The notes beneath the pieces are model-generated. The model did no database searches and was not told the DNA's origin. It saw only the letters and a list, made by a program, of their open reading frames with translations. Below, one piece after another: positions 32,001 through 37,112 of a stretch of 64,000 bases of DNA. Each line of letters begins with the position of its first letter. Positions within the stretch are counted from its first letter, which is position 1. The DNA comes from Candidatus Magnetocorallium paracelense (lineage in GTDB: Bacteria > Nitrospirota > Thermodesulfovibrionia > Thermodesulfovibrionales > Magnetobacteriaceae), in the NCBI GenBank assembly GCA_029001845.1, contig JAREWP010000093.1, positions 19,128 through 83,127 on the forward strand, written 5' to 3'. A program made the position numbers and the translations under genes.

Positions 32001-34257
32001 AGGGCTGCTAAAGGTGATCCTGGCAATAAGGCATAAAGCAATTCCCCCTACGCTGCATTGTGACACCATCAATCCCTATATAAATCTTCATAACACACCA
32101 TTTTACATTGCCATGGAAAAAGGAGAATGGAAAAGCCTTACAGACAACTATGGAAATCCCGTACCGAGAAGGGCAGGTGTCAGTAGTTTCGGTTTTGGCG
32201 GCGCCTATGCCCATGTAGTGGTTGAAGAATTTTTAGAAACAGAAAAACCGGAAAATCAGGGAGTATCCCAAAAGGTGGTGATTCCCTTGTCGGCAAAAAA
32301 CAGGATCCAATTAAAAAGTTACGCCCAACTCCTCACTGATGATCTGAATCAGAAAAAAGATAAAGACCTGGCTCATATAGCCTACACCCTCCAGACAGGC
32401 AGGGAGGCAATGAACAGCCGTATAGCCTTTTTGGTCAAAGATGTCGGTGAACTTAAGGAAAAACTCGACCAATATCTTAAGGGAGAAGAAGAGATAGAAT
32501 ATTTCCGAAAGGGGGAAGTTAAGATCAATCACGATGGCGTTGCAACCCTGACTATGGATGAAGACGCCAGGGAGATGATTCATAAATGGATTGCCAAAGA
32601 TAAAATCGGCAAACTTGCAGATTTCTGGGTCAAAGGATTAAATATCGACTGGAATCTCCTCTATGGAGAAGTAAAGCCACAGAGAATAGCCCTCCCAGTC
32701 TATCCATTTGAAAAGAAACGTTACTGGTTTGACAGTTACAGGAAGTCCCAAAAGGCGAAGAAAGAGGAAAAAAATGTTTCCTCCATTACAGATCAGGAAG
32801 AGTCAAAAAACGTCCGGGAAAGATCAACGGAATTGATCGCTAAGCCTGAAGATTATCGAGGTGATGAGGTTCTTGTCCGGATTATCAATAATCATATCGG
32901 AGTGGTCGTAATGCAGGACAGGGAGGGGACCAATACATTTACGGAAAATCTGGTTTACGGACTCCAACAGGCCTTTCAGGAATTAAAGGGAAACAAGGAT
33001 ATAAAGGTGATTGTTCTCACCGGCTATGATAAGGTATTCGCCATGGGAGGGGATCAAAAGGAGTTAACAAAATTATCAAGGCGAGAGATCGAGTTTACAA
33101 GCTTTGCATTCTTTTACAAGGGACTGTTGGAATTGAAAGTCCCTGTTATTGTGGCCATGCAAGGCCATGCGTCGGGAGGCGGTTTGGTATTCGGCCTATT
33201 TGGTGATATGATTATCATGGCAAGAGAGGGTGTCTATAGTGCAAATTTTATGAGTTATGGCTTTACACCGGGTCTTGGGGCGACCTATATTCTGGAACAG
33301 AGGTTTGGTAAAAGCCTGGCCACGGAAATGATGTTTACATCTCGATCCTATAGAGGGGAAGAGCTGGAGAGACGCGGGGGAACCGTCCTGTTTTGTAATC
33401 AGGAGATGGTGCTTAACGAAGCATTGAATGTGGCAAAAGAGTTGATTGAAAAACCGGGGAAATCATTAGAGGTTCTGAAGAAGGAACTTTCAGGGCGTAT
33501 CCTGGAACAACTCCAATCTGTTATTGAAAAAGAGGCCGCCATGCATGCAGAGACATTCTCTTTACCTGAGGTGAAGAGGAACATTGAGAGCCATTTTCAG
33601 AAGGTTTCGGCTATGGGTAAAGGAGAATCAGGAAACGGGAAAAAGCCGCTGAAACTGAAAGATCCGAAAGATATCTGTTTACCGGAAGAATCAAAGGACT
33701 CAAATAATAAAAAGATGAGATTAAAACCACTTCAAGATATGGCCGCAACAGATAATGCCTTCAATATCGATGATACTTCCGTCACAGGGAACAATCCTCT
33801 GGCCATGGAGCCGGCCTTGAAACCTGTAAAAAGACCAGCCATGGATATTGAAACCGAGGTGATCAATATCCTATCCGATCTGCTCCATATTGACAGGGAC
33901 GATATAGACAGGGATATGCCCTTTCTTGAGTTGGGAGTGGACTCCATAAGCGCGGTGGAAATTATCCAGAAAATAAATGAAAGATTTCATATAATAAGCC
34001 TTAAAGTAACCGATATATATGATTACCCTGATGTATCGTCTTTAATAAGACATATAGAGTCCCTGGACATAGCCGCTTTTAATCCTGAATCGGGAATGAA
34101 AAACCCGGATATAATGATTGACAGGCCATTCGAAAAGCATGAAAGTAGCAATGGAGATGAGATCGATAATTTACTGAAGAGTTGTAAATCTATGAAAGTT
34201 TCTCCAAAAGAGGCTGCAAAACTATTTGTTAAAGGAGATATCTCTGAAAACATTTAG
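17881..34257 (+). CDS. trans-AT polyketide synthase megasynthase 1 (5458 aa, four modules)
   Basis: The TTG at 17881 is the only start possible before the first KS motif: an in-frame TAA at 17872-17874 closes the frame upstream, and the next ATG is inside the KS. AAAAAGAGG lies about 10 nt upstream. Order: KS1 (9-430), degenerate AT-like linker (about 580-700), DH-like (960-1225), C-methyltransferase (1340-1612), ACP1 (Ser1676); KS2 (1769-2200), ECH (2405-2665), ACP2 (Ser2770); KS3 (2866-3290), DH (3474-3760), KR (3780-4200), ACP3 (Ser4249); KS4 (4346-4790), ECH (4990-5260), ACP4 (Ser5355). No functional AT is present. The C-terminal 60 residues form a charged helical tail that may dock to megasynthase 2. 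Confidence 0.96.
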   Translation: MSLHTIPKQDIAIIGMACRFPGAKDYHAFWNNLINGVNSIREIPPERWDISTYYSPNKNKPNRSISKWCGLLDNIDQFDHRFFSISPREAKSMDPQQRLLLEETWHCIEDSGISIKVLQEKKTSIYVGVMAGDYHSKGSEMITDSYTALGNYESILANRISYTFGFHGASLTINAACAASMAALHNAQTILLSGESDYAIAAGVNLNIHPWKYISFSKSRMLSPYGQCKTFDKDANGYVPGDGVGVLLLQPLKDALRDKCHIYGIIKGSAVNHVGHTASITAPSVDGQRGVIIDACKKAGVSPETVTYVEAHGTGTSLGDPIEVEALTRAFREYTDQKQFCRIGSVKTNIGHLEGAAGIAGIIKVLLMMNCKKIPPTLNIKTLNPVINFEDSPFIVATELEEWPERGKNQPLRAGISSFGFGGVNTHVILESMENHIPSILEESNEKQPFIVTAKSPAAFKNTLQGWREFVNGDLYPTYRLIDICGTNITAREAFSHGFGCYVSSKDELKEILSKEIEPASRQSEHPWSLIIGECNWEGFVDPVKHMLSEHPLLKDKLDLLLNEFSKIIRIKKSTIHEEFYQPVWIETKKPLYSFIVNHAILLTTMEFGFKPSLLTGEGSGIWQALTLSGIIKKEELFKILKGRKKPEEAALSRPALPFYDPVTKQTIMTYRIDARYLSTLIDDMAINEEESRFFIEKSRMMHTNQYTFKKYLEQWGSRLKERSNKELSVMLYDDQLLFNTDDLNQKERLLFVIILAASHHYVEQKWNLSKVKEISDKKFNELLDLVLDGVMTQEALIDLFTQKEPDLYAIAALLNERQGRLNKEKAYPFLKRHSQAIPALPDHDDWFTKVMETSMPELDGHNRLKLGGTLKENNDRVIHIASKELNNNNNSILRNILLRLWLKGVDIKWNLFYRNGSFHKIPLPVYGFDRMSFWLNGKGENKMKDRKGYSELIKSHDNPNTFTRELDPEKDAIITDTIVEGFFITPSPLRIEMALQAVREVVSSQINTLSALRFPDPAIITQKTEIEVEVWKNTKQFHLKKAGQIICSGRFDITEKESSEPLLLDDLYKGKVTNHEDIYSWFHDFGYHYGPGMRLIDKIWETKEAFLVKIIPKPTLEGDITKFDPFILDCVFQSVFYAGHTIGDLFQNKYLYLPLTIGSLHLAGPLTDECFALISREKLRILDNKDMILDMDVYDNNGRNKILEIREIHFRRVPRNFIDQYLEKQHKELENPIGKRDESLVIKEILSVIESYIEENASDMKQVEEGMSLLEDYGRLRLFHTLFFKNGDVVTKKDIKFIGKYKKLSRALYEMLAVSKIIEMEGENVVISKEFIREDDVIDKIKGLKSSLDEKYIAIKPFQNLLESAVIQYPDVISGKKSHMEALFLGGQTELFNHVYKGNRLSDYYNHQVRLSLETIIKEKLKGDTNKKIKILELGAGIGGTTEIVLDGIKSYGDRIEYVYTDISLGFINLGRKSYGDKYPFLRFQLFDLEKKGIEQGLEESEFDIILATNTLHATKNLEQTLLNIKELLKNSEGILILNEITRAQDFWTIVTGLINGWWVYQDNDLRIKNSPLADFETWKRLLHQAGFQDVRGFDLKRKRDYEQTVMIAVHKADQAKKGDHITSKMIEKTDHTVLSDISKETSRYLKEIFAKQLHCKIEEIDDKGSFSDDYGVDSFVNLEIIEILKKEFGETIPNTLLFECTTMKKLTEYVINNFERELKLKLGDFETEMPVEKENQREESAEDQGAIYPVGHKSIHDDFAPSQREEEDIAIIGLNGRFPLSEDVNALWDHLKNGESCIREVPESRWDYRKYYDQTGKRPDKSYTKYGGFLDDYDKFDAPFFHISPRQAELMDPQQRIVLETAWAVIEDAGYTRAALPRNTGVFIGVTTNTYGLCGLEASLKSEETYCPDTDNYDVPNRVSYFFDLHGPSVAIDTACSSSLSAIHMAVKSLKNKESDVAIAGGVSLTLHPNRVIQFCQKSMLLPGKECHPFGQGEGGFVDSEGVALILLKPLLKAIKDRDHIYGVIKGTAMNSGGKTSGYTVPDPARQASLVINALEDAKTDPVTISYIETHGTGTTLGDPIEVEGLTKAFRKYTDKTQYCPIGSIKSNIGHLIAAAGVAGVTKVLLQMKHKTLVPSIHSSSPNSHIDFSKTPFFVQQNLTEWKKPEIEGRPYPRRAGISSFGAGGANAHVIIEEYERDHSDLKVSSIKPSIIVLSAKTKERLHEYIRKFSDCLELDMAGDVTLEDISYTLQTGREAMEERLALIVDSKNQLITKLTDYRKSKSGIEDLYSGNVKTDKGTSDLLLNGNAGEAFLEIIIKERNLSKLARLWVTGIEIDWNLLYGEVKPRRVSLPVYPFEKKRYWFDDYIKLKEAEREGKNTSSISDKEESKDIPEQSIEMLQKPESYRGDEVIVRIIDNHTGLVIMQDREGSNTFTENLVYGLQQAFQELNRNRDIKVIVLTGYDKVFAMGGSQKDLTRLSRQEINFTSFKFFYRGLLETRAPVIVAMQGHASGGGLVFGLFGDIIIMAREGVYSANFMGYGFTPGLGTTYILEQRFGKSLATEMMFTSKSYRGADLERRGGSVLFCNHEAVLNEALNMAKNMVEKPGKSLEVLKKELSGRILEQLPSIIEKEVVMHEHTFSLPEVRKNIESHFQKVSVIGKAGNVNNKLKLKDREDIYLPAKTSEINNRKMRLKPLQERSTTNNSLENSPETAGDNTNPETMEPTPFRPVKKSALHIRSEVINIVSSRLHINREEIDPDMPFLELGVDSISAVEITQDINEKFHITNLRVTDIYNHPDISSLTNYLMTLDIVDYDVKVESHRMHIDEKEIRETPEPLLFSSMNTTGNKPLTIEPYSNLYFPKKETDIAVIGISARFPGADNVEQFWRNICDKRDEIREVPKDRWDIGPYFHPDPDRPDKSYSKWGGFLKDVDKFDPLFFGISPKEAEVMDPQQRILLEEAYHTIEDAGYDPVYLSKGKCGVFIGAAMGDYLGRNKPDNNVYTGFAFTGLNLSVLAGRISYFLDLKGPAISIDTACSSSLAAISMACRSIVSNECDTALAGGISLMHSPLLHIQASQAGMLSKDGRCKPFSNSADGIVLSEGVGIILLKPYKKAIEDNDHIYGVIKGWGTNQDGHTNGITAPNPEAQTELERHIYKEFNINPEHIRYAEAHGTGTKLGDPIEIRGLSDAFREYTKKKGYCAIGSVKSNIGHTTMAAGVAGLIKALLSLKYRVIPPTIHCDVENEHIDFKESPFYLNREIGKWEKTDNTAGLACVSSFGFSGTNAHVVLGEHLPDHSIKSRDQISTPIIILLSARDKEQLRRVGENLLSHITLHKPDISDMAYTLQVGRKAMAHRIAFKAKEMDDVKEKISEYINGQGEAAGLWEGEVKLNHDRVTILEEDEDTQEMIRKWISKGKVSKLAELWVKGLDIDWNLLYGEDKPRRISLPAYPFAKQRYWIPDTGRKIATIQSGITPIHPLLHENTSTLQRQQFTSTFTGEEFFLRDHQILNEKVLPGVAYLEIALAAAIKAVETDDWKTCKLKDIIWAAPVKVNTGPREVKINLFPETDSIAYEVRTEDPEADPDESLIVHNQGKIIIDPVRSIPTVLDIQAIKERCTEQLTPQICYRTFQSFGLLYGPAFQGISELYYNNQEVLAKIEIPGLDESNSGFYLHPGVLDSALQASLCLIFETLKGTSTPYLPFELKELEIFEIPLPDTIYVHVTFSNNSLLDEMVKYDISLLNHQGETVVSLKELAIRQMRVGRAGRREQAKHLNEYGLLYATPEWKNQSITGTTDSASQDKELHMILIGQSEEMAHTLKERLAPKTELSLTTINTPEEILEAFKVSFLHIKGIIESKPSTLQTIIVIPSTDIPEYCYAPLTGLLKTATLEHTKLQGKVIQLPELTPEQTAAIIEQETQTTEDMEVRYLKEDTQRQVKRLIEIEHPPAGPISPLKSGGVYWITGGLGGLGRLFAGEFAKAENSTIILSNRRELDEMSQRELEELQREAKDHQSTVEYVRCDVTDRDSVIGTVRTIMENHHKLTGIIHSAGVIKDNYIHNKSETEIDEVMAPKIYGAWNITQAVSGEEVDFMVFFSSIAGIKGNPGQADYAGANAFLDAFADTESRVNRKKMVSINWPLWKEGGMEVESRTEEMLKQTLGIVPLTTEKGYAGFQSALNGPYNRIVVAEGQSRLLRKKLLNQPLFKSDRNNGNAPEEVLKERLRPELTGIVSNLIMIKPEELDITDDISDYGFDSILITEFINRIKKIFDISLMPTIFFEYNTLEGLINYLIKEHGAALQDKYGINRDKEDTEAHKIDMTPDDHMPNNAINQIISRGQRFMAPLQMERPNRKEPIAVIGMAGILPEAENLDQFWENLIQGKECITEIPKDRWDWKACYGDPNREEGKTNVKWGGFIKDIDKFDPAFFNISPREAELMDPQQRLFLQCVWHAIEHAGYNPMSLRGTQTGLFVGVEGQDYHDLITKNRIKTEAYTATGVVPSMAANRISFLLGFHGPSEPVSTACSSSLVAIHRAVRAIHTGECAQAIAGGVNAILSPEFHISFSKAGMLSEDGRCKTFSDKADGYVRGEGVGAILLKPLNQAIQDGDRIYAVIRGTRTNHGGHVNSLTAPNPNAQAELIKAAYEEANISPDTITYIETHGTGTELGDPVEINGLKTAFTSLYEKYHLKEPEKPHCGIGSVKSNIGHLETAAGIAGLLKVILAIRHKAIPPTLHCDTINPYINLHNTPFYIAMEKGEWKSLTDNYGNPVPRRAGVSSFGFGGAYAHVVVEEFLETEKPENQGVSQKVVIPLSAKNRIQLKSYAQLLTDDLNQKKDKDLAHIAYTLQTGREAMNSRIAFLVKDVGELKEKLDQYLKGEEEIEYFRKGEVKINHDGVATLTMDEDAREMIHKWIAKDKIGKLADFWVKGLNIDWNLLYGEVKPQRIALPVYPFEKKRYWFDSYRKSQKAKKEEKNVSSITDQEESKNVRERSTELIAKPEDYRGDEVLVRIINNHIGVVVMQDREGTNTFTENLVYGLQQAFQELKGNKDIKVIVLTGYDKVFAMGGDQKELTKLSRREIEFTSFAFFYKGLLELKVPVIVAMQGHASGGGLVFGLFGDMIIMAREGVYSANFMSYGFTPGLGATYILEQRFGKSLATEMMFTSRSYRGEELERRGGTVLFCNQEMVLNEALNVAKELIEKPGKSLEVLKKELSGRILEQLQSVIEKEAAMHAETFSLPEVKRNIESHFQKVSAMGKGESGNGKKPLKLKDPKDICLPEESKDSNNKKMRLKPLQDMAATDNAFNIDDTSVTGNNPLAMEPALKPVKRPAMDIETEVINILSDLLHIDRDDIDRDMPFLELGVDSISAVEIIQKINERFHIISLKVTDIYDYPDVSSLIRHIESLDIAAFNPESGMKNPDIMIDRPFEKHESSNGDEIDNLLKSCKSMKVSPKEAAKLFVKGDISENI
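23185..26310 (+). other. PKS module 2: KS - ECH2 - ACP (beta-branching)
   Basis: KS2 is canonical (Cys1938 in DTACSSS, HGTGT, NIGH). After the usual post-KS linker (SLPVYPFEKKRYW) comes a crotonase-fold domain with VIVAMQGHASGGGLVFGLFG. This matches the decarboxylating PksI/CurF-type ECH2, normally a separate enzyme. No KR, DH or ER follows; the ACP has LGVDSISAVEI. A beta-keto intermediate is expected, the substrate of the HCS cassette. The linker between ECH and ACP is about 70 residues and low in complexity. Confidence 0.85.
26476..30765 (+). other. PKS module 3: KS - DH - KR - ACP
   Basis: KS3 has Cys3036. The DH keeps His3504 and Asp3675, but the Gly of HxxxGxxxxP is Asn3508. The KR has the NADPH motif TGGLGGLG (from 3959), the FFSSIAG serine and Tyr4105 in QADYAGANAF; the VIKDN loop holds the Asp associated with B-type reduction. 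ACP3 has YGFDSILIT. This module should make an alkene. Its KS-DH region is very similar to that of module 5. Confidence 0.85.
30916..34075 (+). other. PKS module 4: second KS - ECH2 - ACP (beta-branching)
   Basis: KS4 (Cys4517 in STACSSS) belongs to a different KS type from KS2, being close to KS6. The ECH domain (4990-5260) and the ACP with LGVDSISAVEI are close copies of those of module 2. This points to duplication of the ECH-ACP didomain behind another KS. A second beta-branch is predicted here. The segment after the ACP (about 5400-5458) is a charged C-terminal tail. Confidence 0.85.
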
Positions 34258-34298
34258 AGAGGCTAAAGAGTAAACTATTTATAGTTTTAAAAGACTGT

Positions 34299-34703
34299 AT
34301 GATAGACATTATTACAGATACAAATATATTTTTAGCTGTAGCTCTTGATGAACCGGAAAAGGATGAAATCATCCGGATGACATCCGATGTTTGTGCAATA
34401 GCTCCGGAAATATTGCCCTATGAAATCGGAAATGCTTTTACAGCAATGGTAAAACGGAAACAAATAACGCATAATGAAGCATTGCCGGCATTTGAAATAG
34501 CCAATCAAATACTTGTAAAACTTGTATCTGTTGATATACAAAAAGCTTTAACAATAGCACTTGAATTTAATCTTTCTGCTTATGATGCTTATTTCTTGCA
34601 ATGCGCCGAGACTTTTTCATTTCCACTGATCGCACTAGATAAAAGAATGAAGCAAGTAGCTATCGAACTGAACATTAAAGTATTGGAGGTAGGGCAAAAA
34701 TGA
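34299..34703 (+). CDS. PIN-domain ribonuclease toxin
   Basis: A 134-residue protein with the PIN acidic set: Asp in ITDTNIF, Glu in LPYEIGNAF, Asp in AYDAYFLQCAE and Asp in LIALDKRM. Complete length for a VapC-like toxin that cleaves RNA. It overlaps the downstream antitoxin gene by 4 nt (34700-34703). The toxin precedes the antitoxin, the reverse of most vapBC operons. It starts 42 bp after megasynthase 1 and opens the conflict island. Confidence 0.85.
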   Translation: MIDIITDTNIFLAVALDEPEKDEIIRMTSDVCAIAPEILPYEIGNAFTAMVKRKQITHNEALPAFEIANQILVKLVSVDIQKALTIALEFNLSAYDAYFLQCAETFSFPLIALDKRMKQVAIELNIKVLEVGQK

Positions 34704-34927
34704 AGACATTTACAGATTCCGAAGCTTGCCAAAACTTATCAAAACTATTAATTATAGCTCAAGAAGAAGAGGTTGAAATTAGAAGAAATGATGGAGCTAT
34801 GTTTTCACTGACATCAAAAAAGAAAGAAACAAAATCACTTTTTGATGTTCCGGGTATTAAAACAAAAGCAACAACACAGGATATATTAGATTCAATTAGA
34901 GATTCAAGAGATCCTAACCCGGCATAG
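34700..34927 (+). CDS. Phd/YefM-like antitoxin
   Basis: A 75-residue protein beginning MKTFTDSEACQNLSKLL, matching the N-terminal DNA-binding dimer of Phd/YefM antitoxins (ATE-x-R-x-NLS-type start), with EVEIRRNDGAMFSLT as the beta part. The C-terminal 35 residues are the presumed toxin-neutralising tail. Translationally coupled to the PIN toxin by the ATGA overlap. It is expected to repress the operon. Confidence 0.75.
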   Translation: MKTFTDSEACQNLSKLLIIAQEEEVEIRRNDGAMFSLTSKKKETKSLFDVPGIKTKATTQDILDSIRDSRDPNPA

Positions 34928-34982
34928 CGGTCACCAAAAAAAACAGAACACAGATTTATAAGACTGCACAGATAAAGATGAA

Positions 34983-35306
34983 TTGGAAAGTATTGAATCT
35001 TTAACAGCGCGCTTTGCCCGAACATCCGATATTTTTACCCAAAAGATATTAACAGCCCTGTTTATCTTATTGAAAGAATACCCCGGAAGCTTTATCGATA
35101 GAGCCAATTTATCGGAAAAACTCGGTATCATTAAAAGCTCTGATGAGCTACAACATATAAGGGAATTGAGAAATGAAATCGCTCATGAATATTCAATGAG
35201 AGATATCACCGAAATCTTTGATGAAGTTTTACAATGGACGGAAGTATTAATAGATATTTTAGAAAATGCTAAGGCCTATATTGATAAAAAAAACCTTAAG
35301 GGTTGA
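34983..35306 (+). CDS. HEPN/HepT-like toxin, 5'-truncated and 3'-modified by a MITE
   Basis: The frame contains RELRNEIAHEY, the Rx4-6H active-site motif of HEPN ribonucleases (HepT/MntA type), within a helical protein. There is no ATG: the frame opens after a stop at 34959 and TTG at 34983 is the first weak start, so about 30 N-terminal residues seem lost. The stop TGA (35304-35306) is supplied by the terminal repeat of a hairpin element inserted at 35297. No MntA-type nucleotidyltransferase partner is adjacent. It may be a non-functional remnant. Confidence 0.6.
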   Translation: MESIESLTARFARTSDIFTQKILTALFILLKEYPGSFIDRANLSEKLGIIKSSDELQHIRELRNEIAHEYSMRDITEIFDEVLQWTEVLIDILENAKAYIDKKNLKG

Positions 35307-35481
35307 CTCAAAAATAAATTCGTAATTAAAAGAGACAGATTTGCATTATATTTGGTTGCACTGAATGAGCAAAACCGCAGGCATAGCAGCGCTATGTTGA
35401 GGATTTTGCGATTGAAGTGCAATCAAAGATGATGTGAAGGTGTCACCTTTTAATGCGAATTTATTTTTGAGTCAACCCTTA
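35297..35481. repeat. 185-bp MITE-like element, one long imperfect hairpin
   Basis: The left end TAAGGGTTGACTCAAAAATA is perfectly inverted at the right end (TATTTTTGAGTCAACCCTTA). The two arms pair imperfectly over about 90 bp up to a CATAGC-AGC-GCTATG core. No open frame. The insertion is at the 3' end of the HEPN gene. TA borders are possible but a target duplication is not certain. Confidence 0.88.
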
Positions 35482-35507
35482 GGGCATAGGATGTTGAGTA
35501 AAAATGA

Positions 35508-35731
35508 AATAAGTTCTCTATAAGTTTAGGCATATCCCAAGCCGCAAAGTGTCATTTCGACCAACGGGAGAAATCTTCCCCGATGGGATTGATCCTACTG
35601 TGGAAGATTTCTCTCGACCCTTCGCTACGTTCGAAATGACACTCTGTAAGGGCATGATGGATGAGCAATCACAAAATTGTGGTGACCCGAAAGGTCATGA
35701 GCGTTTATCCTCAACTTATTGAGAATTTACT
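35508..35731. repeat. composite repeat: short terminal repeats around a TTTCGACC hairpin
   Basis: The outer ends (AAGTTCTCTATAAGTTTAGG and the complement of CCTCAACTTATTGAGAATTT) are inverted copies of each other. Inside, 35547-35646 is a second, larger hairpin starting GTCATTTCGACC and ending GGTTCGAAATGAC-like, with AGAAATCTT/AAGATTTCT arms. A related composite is at 36587-36761. Confidence 0.7.
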
Positions 35732-35803
35732 ATTTTCACTATAATGTTTAAAGGTTACACATTGACATCAACTTTGATTGAACCTCAATACAGGAGGGAT
35801 TAT

Positions 35804-35866
35804 ATGCATAATGAATTTACAGCGATAATAGAAAAAGACAAATTCGTCTTACATGTAGAACTATAG
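35804..35866 (+). pseudogene. HicB-like antitoxin remnant (20 codons)
   Basis: AGGAGG lies 7 nt before the ATG. The peptide MHNEFTAIIEKDKFVL resembles the start of HicB antitoxins, but the frame ends after 20 codons. No HicA is found. Probably a decayed toxin-antitoxin gene, possibly an expressed micropeptide. Confidence 0.3.
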
Positions 35867-35883
35867 ATATCTATACAACTTTT

Positions 35884-35913
35884 TTGACGTTTTGTACGGC
35901 AATGCCGTATAAT
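35884..35913 (+). promoter_or_regulatory. sigma70-type promoter of the HigBA-like operon
   Basis: TTGACG (35884-35889) and TATAAT (35908-35913) are separated by 18 bp. The -10 box ends 7 bp before the ATG at 35921, so transcription should start at or next to the start codon and the message would be leaderless. No ribosome-binding site is visible between them. Confidence 0.75.
35895..35909. promoter_or_regulatory. palindromic operator inside the promoter
   Basis: TACGGCA-A-TGCCGTA is a perfect 7-bp inverted repeat around one base. It lies in the spacer and reaches the first two bases of the -10 box, so a bound dimer would block RNA polymerase. The helix-turn-helix antitoxin encoded downstream (36225-36518) is the obvious candidate repressor. 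Confidence 0.65.
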
Positions 35914-35920
35914 AATTTAT

Positions 35921-36232
35921 ATGCTGTTTATTGAGACTTCTGTATTCTCAAATTATATTCATGAATACTTATCAGAAGATGAATATGCAGACTTACAAAA
36001 TTTTCTTGCGGAAGACCCTTATTCAGGAAAGGTTGTCCCTTCTTCCGGAGGTGTGAGAAAATTACGATGGTCTGCTAAAGGGAGAGGAAAGAGAGGAGGA
36101 ATTCGCGTGGTGTATTATTGGAAGAGTGCGAGAAATGAGATATGGATGCTAACCGTTTATTCTAAAAACCAAAAAGAGAATATCCCTTCTCATATTCTTA
36201 AAAAAATAGCTGAGGAGATTAGAAATGGCTGA
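35921..36232 (+). CDS. RelE/HigB-type toxin
   Basis: A 103-residue basic protein with the family pattern: LRWSAKGRGKRGGIRVVYYW in the core and a MLTVYSKNQKENI segment near the C-terminus. These are the RNA-binding and catalytic strands of HigB/RelE ribosome-dependent mRNA interferases. The toxin comes first and overlaps the antitoxin gene by 8 nt, which is the HigBA arrangement. Its own start lies 7 bp after the -10 box, implying leaderless translation. Confidence 0.85.
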   Translation: MLFIETSVFSNYIHEYLSEDEYADLQNFLAEDPYSGKVVPSSGGVRKLRWSAKGRGKRGGIRVVYYWKSARNEIWMLTVYSKNQKENIPSHILKKIAEEIRNG

Positions 36233-36518
36233 CAGAGATATTGGATTGGAAATATTAGAGGGACTAAAGGAAATAAAGGATTTTAAAAATGGAAAAACCC
36301 ATTTAAAAACAATACATCTGTCCGACCCTTTGCCTCCAAGGAGGATCAGGGAAAAGCTCAATTTGACGCAGGCAGCGTTCGCGGACCTGATGGGGGTAAG
36401 CGTAAGAACACTCCAGGATTGGGAGCAGGGAAGAAGGATACCCAAAGGGTCGGCAAGGTCGCTGTTAAGGATCGCTGAACAAAATCCTAAAGCCTTTTTA
36501 TCCTTTTCAGAAAGATAA
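36225..36518 (+). CDS. HigA-type helix-turn-helix antitoxin
   Basis: A 97-residue protein. The XRE helix-turn-helix is at about residues 48-85 (LNLTQAAFADLMGVSVRTLQ, then WEQGRRIPKGSA). It should neutralise the upstream RelE/HigB-like toxin and bind the palindrome at 35895-35909. Overlap of 8 nt with the toxin gene implies translational coupling. Confidence 0.88.
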   Translation: MADRDIGLEILEGLKEIKDFKNGKTHLKTIHLSDPLPPRRIREKLNLTQAAFADLMGVSVRTLQDWEQGRRIPKGSARSLLRIAEQNPKAFLSFSER

Positions 36519-36586
36519 ACATAGAGGAAGTCAGTAAGCTGTTTGAAGCTTATAGACAGTGGACTATTACCATTCTTCTTTAAACT

Positions 36587-36761
36587 TAGTAAATTAGACC
36601 TCAAAAAGCTGATAGTGTCATGTCAAGCCTGATCTGTCATTTCGACCAAAGGGAGAAATCTTCACCGGTCGTATTGATCCGAAGGGTGAAGATTTCTCTC
36701 TCCGCTCCGCTACGTTCGAAATGACAAATTATTTACCTCAGCTTTTTGAGAACTTACCAGG
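36587..36761. repeat. composite repeat, second copy of the TTTCGACC hairpin type
   Basis: Right end ACCTCAGCTTTTTGAGAACTT and left end with CTCAAAAAGCTGA are inverted copies. The inner hairpin 36634-36726 (GTCATTTCGACC... TTCGAAATGAC) matches that at 35547-35646. Part of the 594-bp gene-free stretch between the HigA-like gene and the NACHT gene. Confidence 0.65.
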
Positions 36762-36872
36762 CTATAAAGAAAAAAACTGATTATAACGGAATTTGAGGAG
36801 GCAGGTATTACAGCCCATAGGCATTAAGCTAAGGATTCATTCGTCTTAGAGTCGTACGAATTCATACACAAC

Positions 36873-36999
36873 AAATCGTCATTCCCGCAATCCCTTAGGC
36901 GGGAATCCAGCGGTTTCTAATACCGTTCATTTTCATTACACGATTTCTTTTTACCGAACTCTGGATTCCTGCCTAAAAGAGTGCAGGAATGACGATTTC
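36873..36999. repeat. hairpin repeat of the CGTCATTCCCGC family, copy 2
   Basis: The left arm starts AAATCGTCATTCCCGC and contains GGCGGGAATCCAG. The right arm is its imperfect complement (CTGGATTCCTGCC... GGAATGACGATTT). It is the same family as 10083-10187 but with longer arms. No open frame. Confidence 0.8.
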
Positions 37000-37112
37000 T
37001 CTCTCTTAAAACCATCGTGCTTTGGGACTACCCAATCCTTTGCTTAACTCCTGTACTGTTATGGCCCCTCCCCAAAATCCGTTATAATCAGAAAAAACGA
37101 TGAGAGAAGGTT

